64,000 nucleotides of DNA, from positions 967,508 to 1,031,507 of the forward strand of contig CBDANK010000002.1 of NCBI GenBank assembly GCA_965197565.1, read 5' to 3'. The notes beneath the pieces are model-generated. The model was not told where the DNA came from. It did no database searches and saw only the letters and a list, made by a program, of their open reading frames with translations. Position numbers and translations under genes: made by a program. Shown here piece by piece: positions 41,577-50,863 of the stretch. Each line of letters opens with the position of its first letter. Position 1 is the stretch's first letter. The DNA is from G963667675 sp965197565. Its GTDB lineage: Bacteria > Chloroflexota > Dehalococcoidia > Lucifugimonadales > UBA3495.

Positions 41577-41953
41577 GCTGGTGACTCTTCGCACTAAGAT
41601 AATAGTATCAAGAATGAGCCAAGGCCGAATATACTGTAGCTGAAGTATTGCCGAATTCTACTCTCTTTGAAGGAAAAACGCCACCGGGAATAGCGGCCCA
41701 AGGTCTTTCGATTGTCCCAGTCTGTCAGAGCATAACCGAAGGGTCTTGGATGCTTCGACAAGCTCAGCATGACATGGCGGGAAAGTGTCGTAGGTGGCAT
41801 AATAATCGAAAGGCCCTGCTCGTATGGGCGCCAATCAATTTTTTTGCGGAGATTGTAATCTGCGTTCCGGGTCGCTGTTACACTCGGTTTCCATGTTCGG
41901 AAATCCCTATGTGACCAGCGTCTCCGCAGCGGCTCTGAATGAGGAGTAGGCCA
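41577..41953. repeat. Intergenic region with a repeat unit
   Basis: No gene is supported. About 41735-41785 carries a short repeat unit (GGATGCTTCGACAAGCTC, then AGCATGACA), of a type dispersed in many genomes. The rest shows no recognisable element; the last bases form the leader of the PIG-L gene. Confidence 0.45.
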
Positions 41954-42820
41954 ATGCCCCGGCTTCGGTTGCTCGCTTGCTTCGCCCACCCCGATGACGA
42001 GGCCTTCCCTGTTGGCGGGGCGCTGGCGGCTCACGCGGGCCGGGGAGTTGCAATCCGCTTGGTTACAACCACTTCCGGTGAGGAAGGGGAGATCCGCCAA
42101 GAGGGCGCCGCTACCCGGGAAACCCTGCCCCGGATACGGCGCGTCGAGTTGGCCTGTGCTGTGCGAGCGTTGGGCTTGGCCGAACACGAGGTGCTGGGTT
42201 ACCGGGATTCGGGCATGGCCGACAGCCCTTCCAACAGCCACCCCAACGCCTATGTCAATGCCGCTTCCGATGAAGTGGTGGAGCGTCTGGTCGCCGAGAT
42301 CCGCGGTTTCCGTCCTCAGGTGGTCCTCACCTTCGGACCGGACGGTCTTTACGGCCATCCTGACCATATAGCCGTTTGCCGCCACGCCACCGAGGCTTTT
42401 CACTTGGCGTCTGAGACCGAAGCCTTTCCTCACCAGTTGGTCCGGGGGCTGCGGCCTCATCAGCCCGACCGGTTGTTCTACGGGGTCAGACCCAAGGGAT
42501 TCCGGACCATGTGGGCCGCCAAGCTCCGGGGCGCCGGCATCGACTTCCCATTGCCTACGCCGCTCCAAGAGGAGCAGGGCGTTCCCTCAGAAGACATTCA
42601 CTTGGAGTTGGACGTGGGAACTGACCTGGAGGCCAAGATGGCCTGTATTCTGTGCCACCGCACCCAGGTAGCTGCAGACTGGCCCTACCACCGGGTGTCC
42701 AGGGAGATCTCAGCCAGCATCCTGGGCCGGGAGTTTTACATCCGCGCTTTTCCCCCGGTCCGGCCCGGCGAAACGGTTTCGCCGGACTTCTTCTCGGGCA
42801 TTTCTCCTGAGTCCCAATAA
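41954..42820 (+). CDS. PIG-L/LmbE-family zinc deacetylase
   Basis: 288 aa. The zinc-site motif is AHPDDEAF near 11-18, with the third ligand in HPDHIAVCRHATEAF. LVTTTSGEEGEIR is also typical. Family members deacetylate N-acetylglucosamine conjugates, for example in mycothiol or bacillithiol synthesis; this one could serve thiol or glycoside metabolism, but no partner genes are seen. GAGGAGT precedes ATG 41954. Confidence 0.9.
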   Translation: MPRLRLLACFAHPDDEAFPVGGALAAHAGRGVAIRLVTTTSGEEGEIRQEGAATRETLPRIRRVELACAVRALGLAEHEVLGYRDSGMADSPSNSHPNAYVNAASDEVVERLVAEIRGFRPQVVLTFGPDGLYGHPDHIAVCRHATEAFHLASETEAFPHQLVRGLRPHQPDRLFYGVRPKGFRTMWAAKLRGAGIDFPLPTPLQEEQGVPSEDIHLELDVGTDLEAKMACILCHRTQVAADWPYHRVSREISASILGREFYIRAFPPVRPGETVSPDFFSGISPESQ

Positions 42821-42836
42821 GGGATTACCCCGATTA

Positions 42837-43700
42837 TTATTCCAGAAACTCGGTGGTCCAGCGGCTGTAGTCCTGCCGGCGGGTGGCCCGGCTCATTAGC
42901 TCGGCCGAGGCCAAGGTGGGCGCCAGGTCCCCAGGGGCGGCCCCTTCCCGCAGTGCCTTGAGGGTGTCGTATACTGCTTTCACCGCCGCTTGAAAGGCCA
43001 GGTGGCCTTGCAGAGCGACACGCACCCCATTGGCCGCCAGGAATTGGCGGTCCGTCAACTCACCGCCGACGCCTCCCAAGAGCAAGGGAACCTCCACCTC
43101 GGCGTGTACCGCTTCCAGTTCTTCCTTGGTCTGGAGCCCCACTAAGAATACGGCATCCACCCCGGCCGATTGGTAAGCCTTGGCCCGGCGGACCGTGTCG
43201 GAGACCCCGGAGATACGCAGTGCCCCAGTGCGGCCGGCGATGACCAAAGCCGGGTCCTGCCTGGCCGCCAGAGCCGCTTTCATTTTGCCGACTCCCTCTT
43301 CCAAGGAAATCAACTGCTCTTCCCCAGCCGCTCCAAAGGCGCGGGGCAACACGGTGTCTTCGATGGTTAGAGCAGCCGCGCCGGCGGTCTCCAGTTCCTC
43401 CACGGTGCGCATGACGTTGAGCGCGTTGCCGTAGCCGTGGTCTGCATCCACCATAAGACTCAAGTCGCTGGCCCGGCAGATACGGTGAATCTGCTGGGCG
43501 AACTCGGTCAAAGTCAGCACGATCAAGTCGGGAGCGCCCAGCACCGTCGCCGAGGCGATGGAACCGGCGAACATTCCTATCTCGAAGCCCAAGTCCTCGG
43601 CGATCCGGGCTGAAATCGGATCGAACACCGAGCCGGGGTAAACGCACTGATCACCGGCCAGGATAGACCGGTACCGCTCCCGCCGTCGGGTCAGGTTCAT
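42837..43700 (-). CDS. Isocitrate lyase/PEP mutase superfamily, oxaloacetate decarboxylase-like
   Basis: 287 aa TIM barrel. The metal-binding motif is LMVDADHGYGNALN, and the gating loop reads IEDTVLPRAFG in place of the KKCGH loop of true isocitrate lyases. This pattern is that of the PA4872-like oxaloacetate decarboxylases in the superfamily. Related alternatives are carboxyvinyl-phosphonate mutases or methylisocitrate lyases, which the loop argues against. Convergent with the PIG-L gene, 16 bases apart. Confidence 0.87.
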   Translation of the reverse strand: MNLTRRRERYRSILAGDQCVYPGSVFDPISARIAEDLGFEIGMFAGSIASATVLGAPDLIVLTLTEFAQQIHRICRASDLSLMVDADHGYGNALNVMRTVEELETAGAAALTIEDTVLPRAFGAAGEEQLISLEEGVGKMKAALAARQDPALVIAGRTGALRISGVSDTVRRAKAYQSAGVDAVFLVGLQTKEELEAVHAEVEVPLLLGGVGGELTDRQFLAANGVRVALQGHLAFQAAVKAVYDTLKALREGAAPGDLAPTLASAELMSRATRRQDYSRWTTEFLE

Positions 43701-43807
43701 AAGTCTCCTTCAAGCCGTCAGGGTTGCTGTAGTATACTGGCTGCTCCAAGGTCGGAAACGGCGGCCCTCTGGCCGTGGCCCATTCTAACACAAAGGGAGA
43801 GATGCCA

Positions 43808-44251
43808 ATGGACACGGCGAGCAGGGATGCGGCAGCCCAAGAACGGCAGGATCCCGAGCAGTGGATTATCCTGCCGGGAACTACCGTAGGGGGAGAAGTG
43901 GGAACTTTCTGCGTCGCTTTCGTCATCCGGAACCGGAACAGAACGCGGTCCCGTACTTTGAACGGGCTGGTTGACACGGGCGCGTCGCGCACCCTGATTC
44001 CAGTGCAAATCTTGGAGGAACTGGGTATAGAGCGAGTCCAATCAAGGCTATTCAGTTTCGCCGATGGTTCCACGCAAGATCTCCCTACCGGCTGGGTGGA
44101 CATGGAATTGGAAGGACAGACGGACCAAGTATCCGTCGTGTTCGGCCCTGACAACCGCAAGATATTGCTGGGAGCGATGGCGTTGGAGACGTTCGCCCTA
44201 GCCGCAGACGCAAAGAACCGCCGCCTGATTCCCGCCGAACTGACGCTGTAG
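43808..44251 (+). CDS. Retropepsin-like aspartyl protease domain protein
   Basis: 147 aa. The active-site loop GLVDTGASRTLIP carries the DTG triad, and the second conserved part reads KILLGAMALETFAL. Single-domain clan AA proteases of this size work as homodimers; bacterial ones are mostly uncharacterised. Of the two close ATGs, 43808 has better spacing to GGGAGAG than 43802. A related gene with DTA instead of DTG lies at 58207-58560. The DUF429-like gene starts 23 bases after it. Confidence 0.8.
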   Translation: MDTASRDAAAQERQDPEQWIILPGTTVGGEVGTFCVAFVIRNRNRTRSRTLNGLVDTGASRTLIPVQILEELGIERVQSRLFSFADGSTQDLPTGWVDMELEGQTDQVSVVFGPDNRKILLGAMALETFALAADAKNRRLIPAELTL

Positions 44252-44274
44252 CTCAAACCCGCGAGGTGAAAAAC

Positions 44275-45186
44275 ATGGTCAAGATAATCGGCGTGGACTT
44301 CAGCGGGGGAGATGAAAAACGGGAAGTGAACACATGGATAACGGAGGCGATATTACAGGATAGCGAACTGGTGATTAAATGCTGCCGCCCCACGCCGCGG
44401 GCCGAGTTGGAGAACATCCTGAAAGACCTGCCCAGCGACGCAGTAGCGGCTATGGACTTTCCTTTCTCAGTTCCAAAGGCTTTCGCAGACTACTGGAAGC
44501 CGGAGGCGAAGGGGATGCCCGACTTGTGGCGCGCCGCTGCCGCGACTAGTTGGAATGACTTCGAGAGCAAGTGTAGCAACTATGCGAACGGTCAGAAAAG
44601 TGGGAATAAGCATCCACTACGCATAGGCGATCTGCACTCGAATGAGCCTATATCCTGTCTGAACAGACGTATAATGCCGATGACCTTCCACGGGATGAAG
44701 ATGTTACACCAGCTTTGGGAGTCCAAACATGGGTTCCGAGTCCCACCGCTTCATGCGTCCAAGCACAGTGGCCCCATGCTGCTTGAGGTGATGCCGGGGG
44801 CAGCGCTGGAGGCTTTCTGTCTACCCTCTGATCTCTACAAGAACAGCATCAGAGACGAAGATAAACTCAAAAAGATAGCGGAAAATCGCAAGAAAATTCT
44901 GCGGGGATTGAGTGATAGATCAAATGTGGAGATAACCAATCTTGATCGCTTTCGAGGGACTTATCTCAGCCACCACGATGGCCTCGATTCACTGGTGGCG
45001 GCAGTTGTGGCTGCTCAATGGGCGGCCAAACGATATTTCCGCTGTCCATCATGCACCCCAACCATAGTCACATCAAAAAACAAGAAGCGGGCGGCCCGAG
45101 CATCCAAGGACGCGCTGAATATGCCACAGGTGCAAGCAGCCCAACTTGAAGGCTGGATTTACGTGCCAAAGCCTGCCTGCAACTGA
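44275..45186 (+). CDS. DUF429-like predicted RNase H-fold protein
   Basis: 303 aa. It opens IIGVDFSGG, then has AAMDFPFSVPKAF, MLLEVMPGAALEAF and HHDGLDSLVAAVVAAQWA. The spacing of acidic residues fits the DUF429 predicted nuclease family with an RNase H fold; I am moderately sure. Base composition is visibly lower in GC than its neighbours, with many AAG, ATA and AAT codons, suggesting recent transfer. GAGGTG precedes ATG 44275. A basic patch (SKNKKRAARASK) near the C-terminus may bind nucleic acid. Confidence 0.6.
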   Translation: MVKIIGVDFSGGDEKREVNTWITEAILQDSELVIKCCRPTPRAELENILKDLPSDAVAAMDFPFSVPKAFADYWKPEAKGMPDLWRAAAATSWNDFESKCSNYANGQKSGNKHPLRIGDLHSNEPISCLNRRIMPMTFHGMKMLHQLWESKHGFRVPPLHASKHSGPMLLEVMPGAALEAFCLPSDLYKNSIRDEDKLKKIAENRKKILRGLSDRSNVEITNLDRFRGTYLSHHDGLDSLVAAVVAAQWAAKRYFRCPSCTPTIVTSKNKKRAARASKDALNMPQVQAAQLEGWIYVPKPACN

Positions 45187-45245
45187 CCCCTAGACACTGT
45201 AAACTGACAACCGGCAACTGCAAACTGACCACAGGAGGAAAGACC

Positions 45246-45584
45246 ATGCAGATAGTTAGAGTGTATTCCGGAGACGACGGCGAGTCCCACTTCGAGGACT
45301 TAACTCCAGACCAGTTCGCTGAGATAGTTAACCGGGTCGGCGAGGGAGACATCAACTTGAGCCGCAGGACCTCGCCGTCTTTCTCCGATTATCACACCGC
45401 GCCCCGCCGCCAGTATGTGGTTAACCTGTCCGGTATTGCCGAGTTCGAAACCGCCGACGGCACCAAGCGGCGGCTGGTGCCCGGAGACGTGCTAGTGGCC
45501 GAGGACCTAACCGGCCACGGCCACATCGCTAGGAGTATTGGCGACGAGTTCAGGGTGTCCCTGGCTGTTCCTCTAGCGGATTAG
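45246..45584 (+). CDS. Small cupin-domain protein
   Basis: 112 aa. The middle and end fit a single cupin barrel: HTAPRRQYVVNLSGIAEF followed by RRLVPGDVLVAEDLTGHGH, with His residues that could bind a metal. Function unknown. CAGGAGG precedes ATG 45246. Just upstream, an AAACTGAC word recurs twice in a low-complexity leader (45197-45235). Confidence 0.72.
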   Translation: MQIVRVYSGDDGESHFEDLTPDQFAEIVNRVGEGDINLSRRTSPSFSDYHTAPRRQYVVNLSGIAEFETADGTKRRLVPGDVLVAEDLTGHGHIARSIGDEFRVSLAVPLAD

Positions 45585-45671
45585 AGCTTTCCCCAGAGAA
45601 AGTCTTGATAAGGTCTGGGAACCCCTCTGTAGTGGGTGTCCCAGAGCTATTCGCTGTCGGAGCGCGCCGCT

Positions 45672-46569
45672 ATGTTCCACGGCACGCCGGGCCGTCCTAA
45701 TTCTCATTGACGGCCTGCGGCCCGATGCCATCGACGCGGCATCCTGCCCCCATTTACAGACCTTCCGTTCCCGTGCTTCCGTTGCTTTATCCGCCAGTGC
45801 CCTTCTCCCCGCTCTGAGCCTGCCGTCCTATTTGTCGATATTCCGCAGCATTCCCCCCAGCCGCCACGGCGTGACTACCAATGACCCCTTGGAGAATGCC
45901 CGGTCGATCAACCATCTACCGGTGCCTGGGTTGCTGGAGCTGGTCAACGCCTGCGGATTGAGGTGCGCCGCAGCTTACAACTGGGAGCATATCCGTTACG
46001 TCAGCCCTCCCGGACACTTGGTCCTCTCCTATTTCCGCAACGGGATCAAAGATGACCCCTACAGCGACTTGAAGATCGCTGAAGAAGCGGCCCGGTGCCT
46101 GATCAGCGACAAGCCCGATTTTATGGTGGGGCCTATCTCGGCGCCGTGGCTGAGGCGGGACACGAGCACGGCTGGATGTCCCAATCCTATCTGGACCAAG
46201 TAACCCGGACGGACCAAGCAGTAGGCGTTATCTTGGACTCCCTGGACCGCGACGTGTCCGTGTTGCTGCAAAGCGACCACGGCGGCCACGGCCACAGCCA
46301 CGGGACCGACCGACAAGAAGACCTTGGTATCACCTGGATGGTCAGCGGCCCCGAAATCCGCGCAGGACACCAATTCTCCTCCCCCTGTGACCCACCTGGA
46401 TACCGCGCCCACCTTGGCTAGGATTTTGGAAGTCGGTTGCCATTACGGTTGGGAGGGAAGGTGTGTCGAGGAGGTCTTTGCCCCGGCGGCGAAAGAAGCG
46501 TTTTCCATCACATTTGGCTGCGCGACAACGCCCCTGAGGACCGGGAGCCGACCAGCGGCCAGAGGTTGA
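45672..46569 (+). pseudogene. Decayed type I phosphodiesterase/alkaline-phosphatase-superfamily gene
   Basis: A single protein is readable only by changing frame two or three times. Frame 1 gives VLILIDGLRPDAIDA and later SYLSIFRSIPPSRHGVTTND to about 46127. Frame 3 then gives YLGAVAEAGHEHGWMSQSYL and the metal motif LLQSDHGGHGHSHGTD. Frame 1 resumes near 46375 with PPVTHLDTAPTLARIL. The order of motifs (N-terminal Asp, SDHGGH, then HLDTAPT) is that of nucleotide pyrophosphatase or sulfatase-like hydrolases. No clean start exists: ATG 45672 is in frame 3, so a further shift near 45690 is needed. Either a real pseudogene or several sequence errors. Confidence 0.75.
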
Positions 46570-47013
46570 ATGACGTTCTTTGTCGACATCCTGGCAGTGT
46601 GACCCAGGACCTGTACAAAGTCCCTTCTCCCCAAGGGAGAAGGTCAGAGCCTACCCTGGACTTGATCCAGGGATGAAGGGAAAAGCCCTCACCCTGGCCC
46701 TCTCCCAAAGGGAGCTTATAGGGGTAGGTGTTTAGTGTTCCGTAGCTAAGAGTCATAGCTAAGGCAATGTATATCATCCTGCCCATGACATTACCATGAA
46801 AATGGTCTATTTTCATAATAATGTCATTCTGAGCCGTAGGCGAAGAATCTTAAATCCTTGAACAGGAACCTGGTCCGCGTATCGAAGAAAGGGAATTCAG
46901 CCAAGGACTTTAGACCCCTCGCGGAGTTTATCTTGAGCCTAGCCGAAAGGCTCGGGGTGACAATGAAAAGACCCTTCTGAGACAGGCTTTGTATAGGGGT
47001 TCCCAGGTTATGC
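46570..47013. repeat. Intergenic repeat block
   Basis: No gene. Bases 46618-46725 hold CTTCTCCCCAAGGGAGAAGG and a CCCTCTCCCAAAGGGAG hairpin of the same family as at 50770. Bases 46823-46975 are the second copy of the repeat at 87-206, with extra sequence (GCGGAGTTTATCTTGAGCC) near the end. The word ATGAAAATGGTCTATTTTC at 46797 matches 23751. Confidence 0.7.
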
Positions 47014-48312
47014 TTACCCGATCAGCAACGAGTGAAGATGGAGCAGCCCCTGCTGACGCCGGGCGGAGGCCGCCACACCGGTCCATGCCGGGTCCATTAG
47101 CTGTTCGGCCATTTCCCGAGTCAACCGGTTTTCTTGCAGCTTGCCAAACCGGCGGTACCGCCCCAAGTAAACCTCTCCGGTCTCGGAATCATCCCCTTGG
47201 GCGGCCAAACCATGCAAGAATGGCAGCGCCACATTCACCGCCAAGTCTCGGGCCCGGTCTTGTCCGATCAACGCTTCTTTGCGGCCGGGACCCCTCTGGA
47301 CACTAAGAGCCAAGCCCAACTCCTTGGCATCGTCGCTGAGAGCGGCCCGCATCAGACCTTGGACCAAGCCGACTTCCAGGAACCGGTCCACCAGCACCGC
47401 CGCACCGGCTATGCGGCGCCGGGGATGATTCGGAGGACGCACCCGGAAACAGTGCCACTCTCCAGGGGATAGGGCCGGCCCGAAGCCGGCCTTGGGCAAG
47501 AGCGGTTTCGGGTCATGGGTTAGGGGAGAGAGCCCCGACATCGCGGCCAGCCACGATTCCAGCGATTGGGCCCGCTGCCCCACAGGCGCGCCGGCAGCGG
47601 CCCGCGCCAGGGCGGCGTAGGGCGCCCGCTGAGCCAGCTTCAAAAACGGCTGCTGGTTGAACCGGTAACCCAAGCCTTCCAGAAGCCCTTCGTACAAGAC
47701 TTGGTCCGGTTCCTGCTCCAGAAGTAAACTTCGAAACCAAGCGCTCCTAGCCAGAAACCTCCGGTCGCCGGCCTGGTCCAGCAGGGCCCCCATACCGCCG
47801 GGACCGTCCGGTTGAGGGTACCCGTGGCGGCCCAGCCTAGCCCATAGACCGGGGTTGGGAACGGTCTCCGCAGGGTCTCCGCCGTCCAGCAACGGCTTCA
47901 ATGAAACCACCGGGGCTTGTTGGCCGCTTTGCAAGAGCGTGGCGGGGGACTCCACCTCGAGAGCGGCGTGCAAGACTACACCGTTATAGTTGCGGTCTTG
48001 GCCGTGGCCGTGGTTGTCCCAGTCCCGTTGGCTGAGGTGAATCTCCACGTCGCCCCGGACCAGCCCCACGCCTTCCACCTCCAGAAGAGCATCCCGGAAG
48101 TCCGGGCCGGCGCCGCCACCCGAATGCCCCGGATAGATAACCCTGAACTTGGCCCCGCTGCCGGTGCGAAATTCCTCCTGCCGAGCGGCGCGTTTATGCC
48201 AGAGACGGGCCAGCAACTGCTCCGGTATTGGTCTTTGCTTCGGCGGCTTCTCCCGCAACAAGCGGGGCGGCCCGCGCCAAGCTCTACTGGCGGCGTATTC
48301 CACTTCTCCCAT
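47014..48312 (-). CDS. DUF2851 family protein
   Basis: 432 aa. PEQLLARLWHKRA, GHSGGGAGPDFRDALLE and VRGDVEIHLSQRDWDNHGH match DUF2851, a widespread family of unknown function in Bacteroidetes, Chloroflexota and others. I see no catalytic motif I can name. A longer frame begins at 48441, only five bases from the divergent CoA-transferase start, leaving no room for promoters; ATG 48312 fits the usual N-terminus better. A weak CGGGG precedes it. Confidence 0.82.
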   Translation of the reverse strand: MGEVEYAASRAWRGPPRLLREKPPKQRPIPEQLLARLWHKRAARQEEFRTGSGAKFRVIYPGHSGGGAGPDFRDALLEVEGVGLVRGDVEIHLSQRDWDNHGHGQDRNYNGVVLHAALEVESPATLLQSGQQAPVVSLKPLLDGGDPAETVPNPGLWARLGRHGYPQPDGPGGMGALLDQAGDRRFLARSAWFRSLLLEQEPDQVLYEGLLEGLGYRFNQQPFLKLAQRAPYAALARAAAGAPVGQRAQSLESWLAAMSGLSPLTHDPKPLLPKAGFGPALSPGEWHCFRVRPPNHPRRRIAGAAVLVDRFLEVGLVQGLMRAALSDDAKELGLALSVQRGPGRKEALIGQDRARDLAVNVALPFLHGLAAQGDDSETGEVYLGRYRRFGKLQENRLTREMAEQLMDPAWTGVAASARRQQGLLHLHSLLIG

Positions 48313-48446
48313 CCCCGGAAATTGCTCTTGTTCATCAAGATAACACAATTTTCGAGCCCCGAGGGGCCGAAAAATGGAGCCCTTCTTGCTCTTTCGACGG
48401 CCCGGTCGTAAAATGACCCAAGACCAACCAAGGGGGGGCAAGGGCC

Positions 48447-49661
48447 ATGGCAGGCTTTAAACATCCGCTGGAAGACATCCGGGTTATCGACCTGGGACGG
48501 CACCAAGCGGGCCCCCGGTGCGCCCAAGTGCTGGCGCGTATGGGCGCCGAGGTGATCAAAGTGGAGCGGCTGGGGGGCGAAGAGACCCGGTACCACGGCC
48601 CTTGGGTGCGGAAGCAGAGCTCCTACTGGGTGCAGTACAATTCTGGCAAAAAAAGCCTGAGCATGGACTTGCGTAAAGAAACGGCCAAGGACATTTTGCA
48701 AAATCTGGTGAAAGTGTCCGATGTGGTGGTGCAGAATTTCCGGCCCGGCACCATCGAGAAAATGGGCTTTGGCTACGATGTCCTTAAAGAGCTTAACCCC
48801 AAGATCATAATGGTCAATGTGTCCGCTTACGGCCAGTTTGGGCCTTACAAGGACAACATCGGATACGACCCCATCGGGCAGACCATGTCCGGCATCACCA
48901 TGGTAACCGGCGAGGAGGGCATGCCCCCCATTCGGACCGGAGTGCCCATTATTGACCGCATCACCGCCCTGCACGCCGCCATCGGCACTCTGGCCGCCCT
49001 CCACGAGAGGGAGTTCTCCGGTGAAGGGCAGACCATGGATGTTTGTTTGGCGGACACCGGCTACAGTATGACCGAAATACCCATCACCGCTTACCACGGC
49101 ACCAAGGTACCGCCCAAACGAGGTGATCTATCCGCGCCTCCCAGCGGCATCTACCCCTGTAAAGGAGGATGGGTGTTGCTTTCAGCCGGGGACCAGCACC
49201 ACTGGCACCGGGTGTGCAACGCCTTGGGCAAACCTGAATGGCTGGAAGACCCCAGGTTCACCACCCGCCACCAGCGGTCCAACAACAGCGGCCTGGTTAA
49301 CGATGCGCTGAACGAGTTGCTCTCCAAGATGACCATGGAGCAGGCCATCGCCCACTTCACCAAGCATGACGTGGTGGCGGCGCCGGTCAATGACATCCCC
49401 ATGGCCGCCGATGACCCTCATCCTTGGGAACGCCGGGCTATGGTGGAAGTCCCGGACTTTCTGGCCGGCAGCATTGCGGTGTCCGGGGACTACTGGCACT
49501 TTGGACGGACCCCGGCGGCGATTGGCTCCACTCCCAAGGTCGGCGAGCACAACGAGGAGGTCATCTGCGGCATCTTGGGCTACTCTCAGCAGGACCTGGC
49601 CCGGTTCCGTGAGGAACAGGTCATCGGGGAGACGGACCACTACGACGAGGTGCCCGGCTAG
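48447..49661 (+). CDS. CaiB/BaiF family CoA-transferase (class III)
   Basis: 404 aa. PLEDIRVIDLGRHQAGPRCAQ, KVERLGGEETR, NSGKKSLSMDL and QNFRPGTIEKMGFGYD are family motifs. The catalytic aspartate is Asp170 in GVPIIDR. Near the C-terminus it has GSTPKVGEHNEEVICG. It should transfer CoA between carboxylates, possibly with formyl-CoA or succinyl-CoA as donor. Stands alone, divergent from DUF2851. A G-rich Shine-Dalgarno precedes ATG 48447. Confidence 0.93.
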   Translation: MAGFKHPLEDIRVIDLGRHQAGPRCAQVLARMGAEVIKVERLGGEETRYHGPWVRKQSSYWVQYNSGKKSLSMDLRKETAKDILQNLVKVSDVVVQNFRPGTIEKMGFGYDVLKELNPKIIMVNVSAYGQFGPYKDNIGYDPIGQTMSGITMVTGEEGMPPIRTGVPIIDRITALHAAIGTLAALHEREFSGEGQTMDVCLADTGYSMTEIPITAYHGTKVPPKRGDLSAPPSGIYPCKGGWVLLSAGDQHHWHRVCNALGKPEWLEDPRFTTRHQRSNNSGLVNDALNELLSKMTMEQAIAHFTKHDVVAAPVNDIPMAADDPHPWERRAMVEVPDFLAGSIAVSGDYWHFGRTPAAIGSTPKVGEHNEEVICGILGYSQQDLARFREEQVIGETDHYDEVPG

Positions 49662-49714
49662 ATTTAATATTCATTTCTTCTAAACCGCCACCGCTGGGAA
49701 GGAGGTGAACACCG

Positions 49715-50752
49715 GTGGTTGTCCTTTGGCTGCTCAGAGCTCTGGGTGCTGGGGGATTTGGGGTTATCGGTTGGAGATTGGGCGGAATTGGCTCGGATGA
49801 GGAACGGTTTATACCCTGGGGGCTGGCACTGACTCTCGCCGGAATTCCTTTAGGCGCTCTGCTTGCTCCCTACCTGAGCCTTAAACCCTGGGGCAAGGGC
49901 GGCGAGTACATCAGTTCCATTCCCGGTTCTACCCTGGTTAGCGGCACCGCCGGGTTGTTGGTGGGCCTGATTGTGGCCGCCCTCGTCTCTATCCCCTTGT
50001 TCGGCCTGGACGGTTGGTTGGGTTGGGGTGTGCCGGTCATGTTAAGCTTTTTCCTGGGGTTCTGCGGCTTGTGGATCGGGGTCAACCGCGGGGGGGACGT
50101 GCAAGCGATTTTCCCAGCCTTGGAGAGAGCCGACAGCACGGCCAAGCCGCAACGAAACGGCAGTATCCTAGTGGACACCAGCGCCATTATTGACGGACGT
50201 ATCGCCGATCTGAGCATCACCGGATTCCTGGAAGGCGTTTTGGTGGTGCCTCGTTTTGTTCTGGACGAGTTGCGCCACATCGCCGACTCCAACGACCCTT
50301 TAAGGCGCAACCGGGGGCGCCGCGGACTGGAGGTGCTGGGCCGTCTGCGCAAGGACAGCACCATACCCATGGAGGTGCTGGATGTGGGCCTCAACGAGGG
50401 CGACGAAGTAGACTCTCTTTTGGTGCAACTGGCCCGCACCATGAAATCGCCCATACTCACCACCGACTATAACCTCAACCGCGTGGCCGAGCTCCAAGGG
50501 GTCCAAGTACTAAACGTCAACGAACTGGCCAATGCCCTAAAGTCCATTGTCCTTCCGGGGGAAGAGTTGCGGGTGAACATAGTGCAGGAAGGAAAAGAAG
50601 CGGGCCAAGGGGTGGCTTATTTGGATGACGGGACCATGGTGGTGGTGGAGGGCGGCCGCCGCTACCTCAACGCTTTCCACGACGTAGTGGTGACCAGGGT
50701 GCTGCAAACCGCCGCGGGCCGTCTTATGTTCGCCCAACCCAAGAGCGGCTGA
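49715..50752 (+). CDS. yacL: YacL-type membrane-anchored PIN/TRAM domain protein
   Basis: 345 aa. Four transmembrane segments occupy about 1-125. A PIN nuclease-like domain follows, with acidic residues in SILVDTSAIIDGR, LDELRHIADS and ILTTDYNLNRVAE. A TRAM RNA-binding domain ends the protein (GEELRVNIVQEGKEAGQG). In Firmicutes yacL also sits just before ispD and ispF, supporting this identity. Starts with GTG 49715 after AAGGAGGTG. Confidence 0.92.
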   Translation: MVVLWLLRALGAGGFGVIGWRLGGIGSDEERFIPWGLALTLAGIPLGALLAPYLSLKPWGKGGEYISSIPGSTLVSGTAGLLVGLIVAALVSIPLFGLDGWLGWGVPVMLSFFLGFCGLWIGVNRGGDVQAIFPALERADSTAKPQRNGSILVDTSAIIDGRIADLSITGFLEGVLVVPRFVLDELRHIADSNDPLRRNRGRRGLEVLGRLRKDSTIPMEVLDVGLNEGDEVDSLLVQLARTMKSPILTTDYNLNRVAELQGVQVLNVNELANALKSIVLPGEELRVNIVQEGKEAGQGVAYLDDGTMVVVEGGRRYLNAFHDVVVTRVLQTAAGRLMFAQPKSG

Positions 50753-50863
50753 AGGCTTCCCCCTCATCCTAACCTTCTCCCCAGGGGAGAAGGGACTTTG
50801 CACAGGCCCTGGGGCCGTGGATACCCGTTTTCGCAAGTATGACGAAGAGTATTTTCATAGCAA
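50753..50863. repeat. REP-like repeats between yacL and ispD
   Basis: Hairpin TTCTCCCCAGGGGAGAA at about 50775-50792, then GGATACCCGTTTTCGC followed by AAGTATGACGAAG. The second unit recurs at 59776-59815 with GCGGGTATGACGAAAGG. Confidence 0.6.

Noticed and set aside
41594..42568. 324-codon open frame opposite the PIG-L gene
   Set aside because: Antisense to a gene with clear zinc motifs; it extends into repeat sequence.
47976..49097. 373-codon open frame overlapping DUF2851 and the third CaiB gene
   Set aside because: It is antisense to the CoA-transferase and out of frame with DUF2851; no recognisable domain.
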